A DNA stretch of 19,223 bases from JBBQSU01 sp038234815 (GCA_038234815.1 JBBQSU010000066.1:1-19223), one strand, 5' to 3'; shown: positions 1 to 8,162, counted from the stretch's first letter. Numbers and translations: made by a program. The notes: a model not told the origin generated them from the letters alone.

Positions 1-1
1 G

Positions 2-1393
2 GGCATGTTGGGCTTGATGGTGATCCTCGGCCTGCAATGGAGCTGGGCCGGGCTGATCATTCGCGGGTGCGGGCTGATGGCCGGCACGAGCCTGATGCCC
101 TTGCGCGTGCTGGCGGTGGCCGGGGTTTGGACCGCGAGCGAATACTTCCGCGGAAGTTTCCCGTGGAATGGCCTTCCCTGGCTGTTTCTCGGACACACAC
201 AAACCCCGGCGCTGGCGATGTGCCAGGTCGCCGATCTGGCCGGAGTGGCGGGAGTCTCGTTCTGGGTCGCCAGCATCAATGTCGTGCTGGCGATGCGCTT
301 CCTTCATCGGCAAACCCCACAGCAATGCTTGGCGTCGATGGCGATGGTGGCCACGCTCTTGCTCGCGGTTTTCACGTACGGCTGGTGGCGAATGGGGCAA
401 ACTTCCAAGACGACTTCCCCCGGCATCAACGTGATGGTCGTGCAGTCCAACTATCCGCAAAGCAACACCGGCGATAAAGGCGCATCAGCCGAGACGATGG
501 TCGATTTCCATGTTCAGACCACTCGCAAGGCCCTTACGGCCAATCCGCGAACCGATCTGGTCGTCTGGTCCGAGACCATGATGCCTCCGCTAAACAAAAG
601 CGCGCGACGTCGCGCGCGGGCGTTTAGTGGTGGGGAGATTTGGATCGATGCCCACCATCAAATCCAAAACCTGGCCCAGGAATTTGGCACGTCCTTCCTC
701 GTCGGCGGGCTGACCCTCGACGGCTGGGACGAAGACCTGCTCGCACACGATCGCAGAAACAGCGCCTTTTTCTATGAAGCCACGGGCCTCCCCTCTGACG
801 CTCGCTATGACAAAATCCACCTCGTCCCCTTTGGCGAATTCGTCCCCTTCAAAGACGGCTTTCCCTTGCTCTATCGTTTCTTTATGAGCTTCAGCCCCTA
901 TCCTTATGACTACTCAATCTCCCCCGGTGACGCCGATCACCTCACGGTATTCCGCGCGGCCGGGGCGAGCTTCGTCACGCCCATCTGTTTTGAGGATACT
1001 GACGCCTGGCTGGTGGCGCGAATGTTTCGATCCGGCGAGGGCAAACGCGCCGATCTACTGGTCAACCTGACCAATGACGGCTGGTTCAAGAGCGATGAAA
1101 TGCCCCAGCACCTTCAGGCGGCGACGTTCCGAAGCATCGAAAACCGCGTGCCCACCGCCCGGAGTGTAAATACGGGCATCAGCGGGTTTATCGATTCGAC
1201 GGGCAGGGCTTACAATCTTGTGCCGCCTGGCACAGAAGGCGTCTCGGTTGCACAAATTCGCTTCGATTCCCGGTATACTCTTTTCACTCGACTGGGCGAG
1301 TGGTTTGGCTGGGGCTGGATGATCTTTGCCAGCCTGCTGGCCACGGGCGGGCTGGTGCAGCGGTTTATTCGGCCGGGCCGGGTGAAAAACTAA
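2..1393 (+). CDS. lnt: Apolipoprotein N-acyltransferase, 5' end outside window
   Basis: Inner-membrane enzyme that transfers an acyl chain from phospholipid to the N-terminal cysteine of lipoproteins, the last step of lipoprotein maturation. The frame is open from base 2 to TAA at 1391-1393, and at least 463 codons are visible. The family is usually 500 residues or more, so the first membrane spans are missing and the ATG at base 5 is probably internal. Counting from that ATG, hydrophobic segments lie before residue 130, followed by a nitrilase-fold domain. The expected Glu-Lys-Cys triad is visible: E190 in VVWSETMMP, K270 in YDKIHLVPFGE and C328 in TPICFED. The LTNDGWF and ENRVPTARSVNTG blocks are also typical. 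A last hydrophobic segment follows around residues 433-452. A lipoprotein gene starts 53 bases downstream on the same strand. Seen directly: motifs and order. Known: chemistry of the family. Confidence 0.95.
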   Translation, partial: GMLGLMVILGLQWSWAGLIIRGCGLMAGTSLMPLRVLAVAGVWTASEYFRGSFPWNGLPWLFLGHTQTPALAMCQVADLAGVAGVSFWVASINVVLAMRFLHRQTPQQCLASMAMVATLLLAVFTYGWWRMGQTSKTTSPGINVMVVQSNYPQSNTGDKGASAETMVDFHVQTTRKALTANPRTDLVVWSETMMPPLNKSARRRARAFSGGEIWIDAHHQIQNLAQEFGTSFLVGGLTLDGWDEDLLAHDRRNSAFFYEATGLPSDARYDKIHLVPFGEFVPFKDGFPLLYRFFMSFSPYPYDYSISPGDADHLTVFRAAGASFVTPICFEDTDAWLVARMFRSGEGKRADLLVNLTNDGWFKSDEMPQHLQAATFRSIENRVPTARSVNTGISGFIDSTGRAYNLVPPGTEGVSVAQIRFDSRYTLFTRLGEWFGWGWMIFASLLATGGLVQRFIRPGRVKN

Positions 1394-1446
1394 GCCGCCG
1401 TCGCATCAAAAAGAGTGGGCTAAGGCCTAATTTGCAAGGAACAATC

Positions 1447-2448
1447 ATGCTAAAGCACTGGATCATCGGTTTGCTGGGTTTGTGTCTTCTGACGACAGGC
1501 TGTGGGCACAAAGGCGCAGAAGCGCGCGCCAGCAAGCGCCTAGCAGCTCCCTCGGTGCCGGCCAAGGAATGGATGCCCCTGGATCGCAATCTGCAATCGC
1601 GCGCTCGCAATGAGATAGACCTGGCAGCGGCATCGGATGACATGCTATCCCGCGCGCACGCCATCGAGGCCATGCGCCAAACTTATCAGCGCGAATACGA
1701 ATTGCTCATCGTCCGCATGCTGAGCGATCGCTCCCCCATCGTGCGCAAGAGCGCCGTGCTGGCTGTGGGCGAACTGAAGCTCGCTGGCGCGCTGCCCATG
1801 GTCCGGTCGATGCTCGACGACAACGACCCCAACGTCCGCGTGGCCGTGCGTTTTGCGCTGCATGTACTCGGAGATACTTCCAACAGTCACGACCTCGAAG
1901 CGTATGCGCGGGATTCCTCCCGCGAAGTTCGCGCCGATACCGCCATGGTCCTGGGCCTGATGAAAGAACCCACCGCCATCAACGTCCTGCGGGTGTTATG
2001 GCATGACAAAGAGGCGATCGTGCGGCTTCAGGCCTGCGAGGCCATGTGGAAACTCGGCGACGAACGTGGGATGGAGGAACTTATCGCCGCCACCCTCAGC
2101 GCTTACGTGGACGATCAGATGTTTGCCTATTCCGGCCTAGCCGCGGGCAAAGACCCGCGCGTCATAGAGCACATCCGGGTGGGCCTGGTCAGTGACTATG
2201 CCGAAGCCAGCCTGGTGGCCGCCCGGGCAATGGGCGATCTTGGCTCGGACGCGGGGTATGGCGTGGCCCTGATGTACGTCGGCAGCAAGGTGCCGCACCA
2301 GCGGTCAATGGCCGCGATCGCCTTTGGCGCGATCCGCAGGCCCGATGCCCAGCCCATGCTCGACAAATTGCTGCGTGACAAGGACCCCGACGTCCGTCTC
2401 GCCGCCGCAGTCGGCATCCTTGAACTGGCCAAGCCGCGTCCGATCTAG
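1447..2448 (+). CDS. HEAT-repeat lipoprotein
   Basis: Predicted 333-residue lipoprotein. The ATG at 1447 is chosen because AAGGA at 1436-1440 lies six bases upstream and because this start gives a proper lipoprotein signal: a short charged end, a hydrophobic core and the lipobox LTTGC with Cys19. The body is helical repeats of the HEAT / PBS-lyase type. Repeats with the D-x-x-P-x-VR-x-xA pattern are clear near residues 94-108 (DRSPIVRKSAVLAVG), 126-140, 157-170, 188-203 and 312-325. Such repeats form curved scaffolds for protein contacts, and no catalytic residues are apparent. The gene follows lnt by 53 bases with no clear terminator between, so co-transcription with the enzyme that would acylate it is plausible. 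The partner is unknown. Residue 20 after the lipobox Cys is Gly, not Asp, so retention at the inner membrane by the enterobacterial rule is not indicated. Confidence 0.88.
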   Translation: MLKHWIIGLLGLCLLTTGCGHKGAEARASKRLAAPSVPAKEWMPLDRNLQSRARNEIDLAAASDDMLSRAHAIEAMRQTYQREYELLIVRMLSDRSPIVRKSAVLAVGELKLAGALPMVRSMLDDNDPNVRVAVRFALHVLGDTSNSHDLEAYARDSSREVRADTAMVLGLMKEPTAINVLRVLWHDKEAIVRLQACEAMWKLGDERGMEELIAATLSAYVDDQMFAYSGLAAGKDPRVIEHIRVGLVSDYAEASLVAARAMGDLGSDAGYGVALMYVGSKVPHQRSMAAIAFGAIRRPDAQPMLDKLLRDKDPDVRLAAAVGILELAKPRPI

Positions 2449-2479
2449 GGTCGTGTCTACTCTGAATGCATCAACTGCT

Positions 2480-3130
2480 ATGACACCCATTGATACTTCC
2501 ACCGTTTTGCAGCACCTGAACTGGCGCTATGCCACCAAGCTGTTTGATCCGTCGCGGAAAATCTCCGATGCCGATTGGAAGTCGCTGGAGGAAGCGATCG
2601 TATTGACCCCCAGCAGCTATGGCCTTCAGCCCTGGCGGTTTTATGTCGTCACCGATCAGGCCGTCAAAGAGCAACTGTCGGTCCACTCCTGGGGGCAGAA
2701 GCAGCCGGCGATGTGTTCGCATCTGCTGGTGTTGACGGCCAAGAAGCGACTGGGAGAAGCCGAGATTGGCAATTTCGTGAGCAGGACCGCCGAGGTGCGC
2801 GGCGTGCCCGCCGATTCGCTGGCGGGCTATCGCCAGATAATGATTCAGACGATGAGCAGCCTTGCTGGGGAGAACCGCATCGACGACTGGGCGCAGAATC
2901 AGGTCTATATCGCCTTGGGCGCTTTCATGACCATTGCGGCCATGATGAACATCGACACCTGCCCGATGGAAGGTATCGACCGGGCGAAGTTTGATGAGGT
3001 CTTAAAACTGAAGGACACGGGCTACGCGACGGTCGTCGCCTGCCCGGCAGGCTATCGAGCCGCCGGCGACAAATACGCCCACCTGCCCAAGGTGCGTTTC
3101 AAACACGCCGACGTGATTCATCGCGTGTAA
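2480..3130 (+). CDS. NAD(P)H-dependent nitroreductase family protein (NfsB-like)
   Basis: Predicted 216-residue cytoplasmic FMN enzyme of the nitroreductase family, which reduces nitroaromatics, quinones or related substrates with NAD(P)H. The length matches the NfsB group (about 217 residues). Motifs in order: RYATKLFD near residue 16, matching the FMN-phosphate-binding R-x-(S/A)-x-K element; PSSYGLQPWRF near residues 44-54; CPMEGID in the second half; and a C-terminal LPKVRF block. The ATG at 2480 is taken because the homologous part begins at once after it. In-frame sequence runs further upstream into the HEAT gene but lacks family similarity. No Shine-Dalgarno sequence is evident. The gene starts 31 bases after the HEAT lipoprotein stop and could be read from the same transcript. 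It converges on gyrB with 26 bases between the stop codons. The physiological substrate cannot be read from sequence. Confidence 0.9.
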   Translation: MTPIDTSTVLQHLNWRYATKLFDPSRKISDADWKSLEEAIVLTPSSYGLQPWRFYVVTDQAVKEQLSVHSWGQKQPAMCSHLLVLTAKKRLGEAEIGNFVSRTAEVRGVPADSLAGYRQIMIQTMSSLAGENRIDDWAQNQVYIALGAFMTIAAMMNIDTCPMEGIDRAKFDEVLKLKDTGYATVVACPAGYRAAGDKYAHLPKVRFKHADVIHRV

Positions 3131-3157
3131 GACATTGGCAGAGCCTGTCCCAGTGTC
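3131..3157. terminator. Possible two-way terminator between convergent genes
   Basis: GACATTGG (3131-3138) can pair with CCAGTGTC (3150-3157), giving eight pairs with one G-U and an 11-base loop. The hairpin fills the gap between the nitroreductase stop and the gyrB stop. There is no U-run on either side, so this is a weak call based mainly on position. Confidence 0.35.
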
Positions 3158-5652
3158 TACACGTCCAGATTCTTCACTTCCAGCGCGTGCTCCTCGATGA
3201 ACTTGCGTCGCTGTTCGACGTTCTCGCCCATGAGGATGCTGAACATGCGTTCGGCCTCGGAGGCTTCCTGCAAAGTCACGCGTAATAGCACGCGCTTCGT
3301 GCGGTCGAGCGTCGTTTCCCAGAGCTGCTCGGCGTTCATTTCGCCAAGGCCTTTGAACCGCTTGATCTCGATTCCCTGTTTGGCAATGGCAAAGAGTGAA
3401 TCCATCAGCATTTCCACGCCGGGCACTTCGTAGGTCTTTTCTTCGTTCCTAAAGGCATACTTGGTGCTGAGTTTTTCCCCGCTGACGCTTTCTTCCTGCG
3501 TCAGGAAATAGTCGTCGATGGCGATGCCGTGGCTTGCCAGTTCGGCGATGAGTTTTTCAAGCTCGCGGGTCTCGTGCAGTTCGTTGTTTTTCTGCAAACG
3601 CGGGCCTTGGACGGCCGGGGCATCCTTAGCCTCGCGGGCCTCGCCAACTACCGCGCCGCTGGTGCGCAATAGTTCGTCGCGTTCGTCGGCCGAATAGGGG
3701 AAATAGTCCGTTCCCTCGATGACCACATGAAAGCGCGGGAATTGCCCCTTCTCGTCGCGCTTGGCCAGGAAGTCGGCAAAGTCGATTCCTCGCCGCTTGA
3801 TCACACCGACCAGTTCTTCAAGCTTGCCCAGCAGTTCAATCATGCTGGCCAGTTCATCCCCAGTGATGAGCTTGGTCTCGATGCCGTCCGTGCGAATGAC
3901 CAGCGTGGTGCCTTCCAGCCCCAATTGGGTAAGCGTGGCCCGCATCGCCCGCTCGTTCAGAACGTATTCGTCCTTGCGTTTGCGCGTCACCAGGTAAAGC
4001 GGCGGCTGGGCCACGTAAATTCTTCCCGCGCGGATCAGTTCCTGCATGTGCCGAAAGAAGAAAGTGAGCAAAAGCGTGCGGATGTGCGAACCGTCCACGT
4101 CGGCGTCGGTCATGATGATGATCTTACCGTAGCGGCGCTTTTCCAAATTGAAGTCGTCCCGAATTCCGCAGCCCAGGGCTTGAATGATCGTGCGGATTTC
4201 CTCGTGCCCCAGCATCTTTACCAGGTTGGCTTTTTCGACGTTGAGAATTTTTCCCTTCAGCGCCAGGATCGCCTGGATTTCCGAATCGCGGCCCTGCTTG
4301 GCCGATCCACCTGCCGAATCGCCTTCGACCAGGAACAGTTCGGTGTCTTCGTTGGATTTGGATCTGCAATCGGCCAGCTTGCCGGGCAGGCCACCGCCTT
4401 CAAGGCTGTTTTTTCGACGGGTGAGTTCACGGGCTTTGCGCGCGGCCTCACGGGCCTCGGCGGCCAGCACCCCTTTCTCAAACATCACCCTGGCGTCCTT
4501 GGGATTTTCCTCCAGATAGGCCGCCAGACGCTCGTTGACCGCCGACTGCACGAACGATTCGACCTCGGTGTTGAGCAGCTTGTCCTTGGTTTGCGATTCG
4601 AACTGGGGTTCGGGAATTTTCACGCTGATGATGGCGGTCAGGCCTTCCCGAAGGTCATCGCCGGTGGGCTTCACTTCCTTCACCCAGTTCATGCGTTCGG
4701 CGTGGCGGTTAATCGCGCCGGTCAGGGCCATCTTAAATCCGCTCAAATGCGTTCCGCCGTCGTGATTATTGATGTTGTTGGCAAAGGCCAGCAGGGTTTC
4801 GTTGTAGGCGTCGGTGTACTGCATCGCCACGTCCACTACCAGCTTCTGCGCCAAGTCTTCCTTGTTGAAGCAGACCACGTTATGCAGCGCGTTTTTCGCG
4901 GAGTTCAGGTGCTTTATGTAGTCCACTAGGCCGTCGTCAAACTTGAACGTCTCACTCTTATTCACGCGGTCGTCGGTGAAGATGATTTCGACCCCGCTGT
5001 TGAGATAAGCCAGTTCGCGCAGCCGCTGGGCGAGGGTTTCAAACACGAAGTTGATGTCAGGAAAGAGGGTGGCATCGGGCTTGAACGTCACCTTTGTGCC
5101 GGTCTTGTTGGTCTTGCCGATTACTTTCAAGTCGCTGCTTTTTCGGCCGCGCTCGTATTCCATGTGGTGAATCTGTCCGTCGCGGGAGACTTCGACTTCA
5201 AACCATTCGGAGACGAAATTGACAACCGATGCGCCCACGCCGTGCAGCCCGCCCGAGGTCTTGTAGGCGCTGTCGTCGTTGTGTTCGAATTTTCCACCGG
5301 CACCGAGTGTTGAAAACACGACCTCAACCGTGGGAATTTTTTCTGTCGGATGCGTGCCGACAGGGATTCCACGGCCGTCGTCGATCACAGTGCAACTGCC
5401 ATCGACATTGATGCTTACGGAAATGAACCGGGCGTGACCGGCCAAGGCTTCGTCGATCGAGTTATCGACGATCTCGTAGACAAGGTGATGCAGCCCGCGC
5501 GGATTGTAGCCGCCGATGTACATGCCCGGCCGGGTGCGGACGTGTTCCACGTTATCCAGCACCCTAATCATGGCCTCGTTGTAGACCGGCCCTTCAGGCT
5601 TGGCTCTTGCAGGCTGGGCGGGGGTTTCATCCGTGTTTTGCGCTTCGGCCAT
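3157..5652 (-). CDS. gyrB: DNA gyrase subunit B
   Basis: ATPase subunit of the type II topoisomerase that introduces negative supercoils and acts with GyrA. The 831 residues carry, in order: the GHKL ATPase fold (EIVDNSIDEALAG near 60-72, DDGRGIPVG near 91-99, GGLHGVGASVVN near 134-145), the transducer region, the TOPRIM domain (VEGDSAGGSA at 442-451 and DADVDGSHIRTLL at 516-528) and the C-terminal FKGLGEMN block near 766-773. Between about 560 and 750 lies an insertion of roughly 170-190 residues, comparable in place to that of E. coli GyrB and absent from short (about 640-residue) GyrB proteins. The YAFRNEEK segment is at its end. GyrB rather than ParE is favoured by the insertion and the overall sequence, but gyrA is not in the window. 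The ATG at 5652 has AGGAG eight bases upstream of it. A promoter-like pair lies just upstream. Confidence 0.96.
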   Translation of the reverse strand: MAEAQNTDETPAQPARAKPEGPVYNEAMIRVLDNVEHVRTRPGMYIGGYNPRGLHHLVYEIVDNSIDEALAGHARFISVSINVDGSCTVIDDGRGIPVGTHPTEKIPTVEVVFSTLGAGGKFEHNDDSAYKTSGGLHGVGASVVNFVSEWFEVEVSRDGQIHHMEYERGRKSSDLKVIGKTNKTGTKVTFKPDATLFPDINFVFETLAQRLRELAYLNSGVEIIFTDDRVNKSETFKFDDGLVDYIKHLNSAKNALHNVVCFNKEDLAQKLVVDVAMQYTDAYNETLLAFANNINNHDGGTHLSGFKMALTGAINRHAERMNWVKEVKPTGDDLREGLTAIISVKIPEPQFESQTKDKLLNTEVESFVQSAVNERLAAYLEENPKDARVMFEKGVLAAEAREAARKARELTRRKNSLEGGGLPGKLADCRSKSNEDTELFLVEGDSAGGSAKQGRDSEIQAILALKGKILNVEKANLVKMLGHEEIRTIIQALGCGIRDDFNLEKRRYGKIIIMTDADVDGSHIRTLLLTFFFRHMQELIRAGRIYVAQPPLYLVTRKRKDEYVLNERAMRATLTQLGLEGTTLVIRTDGIETKLITGDELASMIELLGKLEELVGVIKRRGIDFADFLAKRDEKGQFPRFHVVIEGTDYFPYSADERDELLRTSGAVVGEAREAKDAPAVQGPRLQKNNELHETRELEKLIAELASHGIAIDDYFLTQEESVSGEKLSTKYAFRNEEKTYEVPGVEMLMDSLFAIAKQGIEIKRFKGLGEMNAEQLWETTLDRTKRVLLRVTLQEASEAERMFSILMGENVEQRRKFIEEHALEVKNLDV

Positions 5653-5675
5653 TCATGCTCCTGGGGAAACGCTCT

Positions 5676-5704
5676 ATTATCAATAAATCAGGCGCGATTG
5701 CCAT
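5676..5704 (-). promoter_or_regulatory. Candidate gyrB promoter
   Basis: On the minus strand ATGGCA (5699-5704) is followed after 17 bases by GATAAT (5676-5681). Each box has good similarity to the sigma-70 consensus. The predicted start near 5669 would leave a short leader holding the AGGAG ribosome site. Found by eye only. Confidence 0.45.
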
Positions 5705-5764
5705 GCGGCGGAGCATAGTTTTGGATCGAAATGATGCCCCAGTGGCGCGTGTGACGGATCGCCA

Positions 5765-6442
5765 CTAGCGCTGTTCAGGATCCGAAGCCGGGGCTGTCGT
5801 AGGGGCCTGAGCCGGCCAGGTGACTTTGGCGACGTACCCCAGTTGCGCAAGTGTTTGGCCGACAGGCCCTTTGGTGCGTTTGTTCAACACATATTGAGTC
5901 GTTTCGCCGGGCTTCTCGTCGATATAGAGTGGGGCCACCACTCCGCCGGTAAAGGACTGGCCGTCGAGCAGTTTGACGGTGTAGGTCAGCTCGCGGGCAG
6001 GGTAGGTTTTTCCAGAAAATTCCTTCACGTCGCTCCCGCTGGCGATGAAATGCCATTCCTTTTCGTCCCGCTCCCAAACCACGTTGGCATCCATCGACGC
6101 CAACAGTTCAATCGGTACGTCGCGGTATTCCTTCGTGCCCTCGTCGTAAAAGCGAATGGGTTTTTCGGCGGTAGATCGGATCGGGCCGGTGTGAATCGAG
6201 CCGTCACTGAGGGTGATGGTCCCCTTGCGGATGGGCTCATCCGCCTGTTTTGAGATCAAAGGCGTCTGGCTGCCCGGCGCGGCAACCGGGAGGGTCGCCG
6301 GCTGCGATGCTGGGGCGCTGGTAGACTGCTTCATCAGCCAGTCCACGGTAGCATCTTGGGCCGACAATTGACCGGCCGCGGCCGTTAAGATCAGCCCGCC
6401 CAGCCAGCCGGCGCGCCAGTAAAAGGGCGAACAAGATTGCAT
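5765..6442 (-). CDS. Secreted protein of unknown function
   Basis: 225-residue protein I do not recognise as a named family. It has an N-terminal signal-peptide-like segment (hydrophobic core about residues 11-24, likely cut near LSA-Q at 28-29). A low-complexity Thr/Ala/Ser/Pro linker follows at about 40-62, then a compact domain at about 70-210 rich in predicted beta strands. Two related strand-turn motifs are visible, GTITLSDGSIHTGPI and YTVKLLDGQSFTGGV, which suggests a duplicated beta module. The C-terminus is again TAPASDPEQR-like linker. There is no lipobox, membrane span, heme motif or cysteine pair in the mature part. The ATG at 6442 has AAAGGATAGG-type sequence upstream. The gene diverges from tilS across 53 bases and lies upstream of gyrB, which appears to have its own promoter. 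Likely periplasmic; function not assignable. Confidence 0.75.
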   Translation of the reverse strand: MQSCSPFYWRAGWLGGLILTAAAGQLSAQDATVDWLMKQSTSAPASQPATLPVAAPGSQTPLISKQADEPIRKGTITLSDGSIHTGPIRSTAEKPIRFYDEGTKEYRDVPIELLASMDANVVWERDEKEWHFIASGSDVKEFSGKTYPARELTYTVKLLDGQSFTGGVVAPLYIDEKPGETTQYVLNKRTKGPVGQTLAQLGYVAKVTWPAQAPTTAPASDPEQR

Positions 6443-6480
6443 GGAAGCCTATCCTTTCTCGAATCGGGCCAGACAGTCCG

Positions 6481-6490
6481 TAAGATCATA
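6481..6490. promoter_or_regulatory. Overlapping divergent -10-like boxes (tilS / secreted protein)
   Basis: In the 53-base gap between the divergent starts, TAAGAT (6481-6486) on the plus strand overlaps by two bases with TATGAT (6485-6490) on the minus strand. The plus box ends nine bases before the tilS ATG. Neither has a convincing -35 at standard spacing. Call by eye. Confidence 0.35.
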
Positions 6491-6495
6491 CCGCC

Positions 6496-7428
6496 ATGGG
6501 CTTCCAACCGTTGCACGATTCAGTCGATCAAATGCCGCCAGGGGCTTGGGCGGTGGGGGTGTCGGGGGGCAGCGACAGCGTGGCGCTGCTGCGACTCTTG
6601 CAGCAAAGCGAAGCGCTTCGGCTGCATGTCGTGCATCTGGACCATGAAACCCGGGCCGAGAACAGCACCGGCGACGCCCGCTTCGTTGCCGATCTGGCCG
6701 CGCGGCTCGATCTGGCCTGTACCGTCAAGCGCCGTTCGGAGATCGAGCCGGGCCTTTCAGGCCTGCCGGCGAATACTTCGGCTCGGTATCGCGCACTTCG
6801 CCTGGGGTTATTCCGGGAAGTGGTGAAGAACGAAGGCTTACGCGGGGTGATCTTGGCCCATCAGGCCGACGATCAGGTTGAAACGCTATTGCTGCGGTTG
6901 CTACGCGGCAGCACCGCCGAATCGGCATTGACGGGGATGCGCCCGTTCGCGACGGTCGGCGGGCTGCAAATCGCACGCCCATTGCTCGACCATCGCCGGG
7001 ATACGTTGGGAGAGTACCTGCGATCGATCGGTCAAGCCTGGCGAGACGATGCCAGCAATTCCTCGGAGTTGTACCAGCGGAATCGCCTGCGGAAATGGTT
7101 GGCCAACCGCCCGGGAGTATTTGAGGCAACATTGGCGTTGGCCGGCGCGATGCGTCGGCTCGCCGAATGGCAGCGGTCGGCAGCCCCGGTTCTACCCGAA
7201 GCCTTTGCTCGCAGCCTACTTACAGGCATGCCGATAGTCCTGACCGAGCCAGCCGCCCGGCGGTGGCTGGCCGATCGCGGGGTGCCAGCCGACCGGCTCA
7301 CTTCGCAGATCGCGCAGCGCCTGCTGCGCCTCTCTGCCGATGCCGCCCAACCCGCGCAACAGCACTTCCCGGGCAAAATCACCGTCCGTAGGCGCGGGGG
7401 AATGATCTTCACTGAGCCCGCTGGCTGA
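6496..7428 (+). CDS. tilS: tRNA(Ile)-lysidine synthetase
   Basis: Converts cytidine-34 of the CAU-anticodon isoleucine tRNA to lysidine using ATP and lysine, so that the tRNA reads AUA and is charged with isoleucine. The N-terminal N-type ATP pyrophosphatase fold is clear: PP-loop SGGSDSVALL at about residues 23-32, VVHLDHETRAEN, and AHQADDQVETLLLRLLRGS with the typical H-x-x-DD-x-x-ET signature. LLDHRRDTLGEYL and WRDDASN blocks follow, then NRLRKWL, as in TilS. The protein is 310 residues, close to the short form of Aquifex and about 120 shorter than the E. coli enzyme, so a separate C-terminal TilS domain appears to be absent. The ATG at 6496 has no Shine-Dalgarno sequence. An ATG at 6532 is a possible alternative start that still keeps the PP-loop. 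Essential gene in most bacteria. Confidence 0.94.
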   Translation: MGFQPLHDSVDQMPPGAWAVGVSGGSDSVALLRLLQQSEALRLHVVHLDHETRAENSTGDARFVADLAARLDLACTVKRRSEIEPGLSGLPANTSARYRALRLGLFREVVKNEGLRGVILAHQADDQVETLLLRLLRGSTAESALTGMRPFATVGGLQIARPLLDHRRDTLGEYLRSIGQAWRDDASNSSELYQRNRLRKWLANRPGVFEATLALAGAMRRLAEWQRSAAPVLPEAFARSLLTGMPIVLTEPAARRWLADRGVPADRLTSQIAQRLLRLSADAAQPAQQHFPGKITVRRRGGMIFTEPAG

Positions 7429-7468
7429 TAGTTAGGTGTATGTTATCCGGTAATCCCTGACCCCCCCT

Positions 7469-7499
7469 TGCGGTCCTAATGCTTACCCTTTCGACCGCA
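7469..7499 (+). other. Stem-loop between tilS and the barrel gene
   Basis: TGCGGTC (7469-7475) and GACCGCA (7493-7499) form a perfect 7-bp stem with a 17-base loop, preceded by a run of seven C. There is no U-run after it. It could be a weak tilS terminator or a structured site upstream of the barrel promoter. Confidence 0.35.
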
Positions 7500-7512
7500 G
7501 TTCGACCATAAT
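7483..7512 (+). promoter_or_regulatory. Candidate promoter of the barrel gene
   Basis: CATAAT (7507-7512), five of six bases like the sigma-70 -10 box, sits in the only strongly AT-rich stretch of the region. The best -35 is a poor TTACCC (7483-7488) at 18 bases. It would give a leader of roughly 53 bases ending in the AAGGAG ribosome site. Confidence 0.3.
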
Positions 7513-7572
7513 ATATTTCGATTGGGTTAAGTAGACCCATACCTGTTTCTGGTTCAAACCAAGGAGTTTCTC

Positions 7573-8091
7573 ATGAAACGCGGATCGATATTTATCGTGG
7601 CCTTGTCGATGCTTGCCCTGTCGCCGTTTGCCATGGCCGTGGATGCTGCGGGGCCGTGGGAATTTACCCTCAGCGGGGCGGGCAACAATAACAAGGATTT
7701 TAACGCCGGTGCCTTCGGGGCTAACCTGTCGTTGGGGTACTTTTTCAACGACGTGGTAGAGCTTTCCGGTCGCCAGACAATTACCTATGGTGATAGTGGC
7801 CCGACCACCTCGTGGTCAGGCAGCACGCGAGTCGCGGTCGATTTTCACTTCCCAGTAAGCCCGCACCTTCGGCCGTTCATCGGCGCCAACCTCGGCTTTG
7901 TCTATGGTGACGGCGTGCATGACACTATGGAAGCGGCCCCGGAAGCCGGCCTCAAGTATTTCGTGAATAACACTACATTCCTGTTCGGCATGGCCGAATA
8001 TCAGTTCTTTTTCGATAACTCCGATTCACTGGATTCCGGTTTTGATAACGGACAGTTCGTCTACACGATTGGTATGGGCTTGCGGTTCTAA
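7573..8091 (+). CDS. Small outer-membrane beta-barrel protein
   Basis: 172-residue protein with a clear signal peptide (charged start MKR, hydrophobic core, likely cut after AMA at 20-22). The mature part alternates hydrophobic and polar residues in strands with short Gly/Asn/Asp turns: WEFTLSGAG, ANLSLGYFF, STRVAVDFHF, RPFIGANLGFVYG, AGLKYFV, FGMAEYQFFF and YTIGMGLRF. It ends in Phe, a usual barrel C-terminal residue for outer-membrane insertion by the BAM complex. The length suits an eight-stranded barrel of the OmpA/OmpX/OmpW-like (OMP_b-brl) type. The start at 7573 is fixed by AAGGAG seven bases upstream (7561-7566). No OmpA-like peptidoglycan domain is present, so this is a bare barrel and the specific role is unknown. 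It stands alone between tilS and a strong terminator. Confidence 0.82.
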   Translation: MKRGSIFIVALSMLALSPFAMAVDAAGPWEFTLSGAGNNNKDFNAGAFGANLSLGYFFNDVVELSGRQTITYGDSGPTTSWSGSTRVAVDFHFPVSPHLRPFIGANLGFVYGDGVHDTMEAAPEAGLKYFVNNTTFLFGMAEYQFFFDNSDSLDSGFDNGQFVYTIGMGLRF

Positions 8092-8110
8092 ACAAGCCGG
8101 AGTGTAAACA

Positions 8111-8162
8111 ACCCAATCGAGCGGGGCGGGTGCCACAGGTACCCGCCCCGATTTCGTTGGGT
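8111..8162. terminator. Strong bidirectional terminator hairpin
   Basis: The core stem CGGGGCGGGT (8122-8131) pairs perfectly with ACCCGCCCCG (8141-8150). It continues inward through one G-U and two G-C pairs to an ACA loop, giving 13 pairs. Outside it, ACCCAA (8111-8116) matches TTGGGT (8157-8162). It lies between the barrel gene (+) and the RDD gene (-), 20 bases after the former's stop, so it can serve both. The tail is only moderately U-rich. Confidence 0.75.

Noticed and set aside
1248..1279. TATACT with TTGCAC upstream, near the end of lnt
   Set aside because: The spacing is 20 bases and the site is within coding sequence. Too weak to call a promoter for the HEAT gene.
1300..1446. Longer start for the HEAT lipoprotein, beginning inside lnt
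   Set aside because: The extension precedes a clear ribosome site and lipoprotein signal at 1447 and would bury the signal peptide.
3727..4929. 400-codon open frame on the plus strand opposite gyrB
   Set aside because: It lies wholly within the well-supported gyrB and its protein has no recognisable domain. Long antisense frames are common opposite GC-rich coding sequence.
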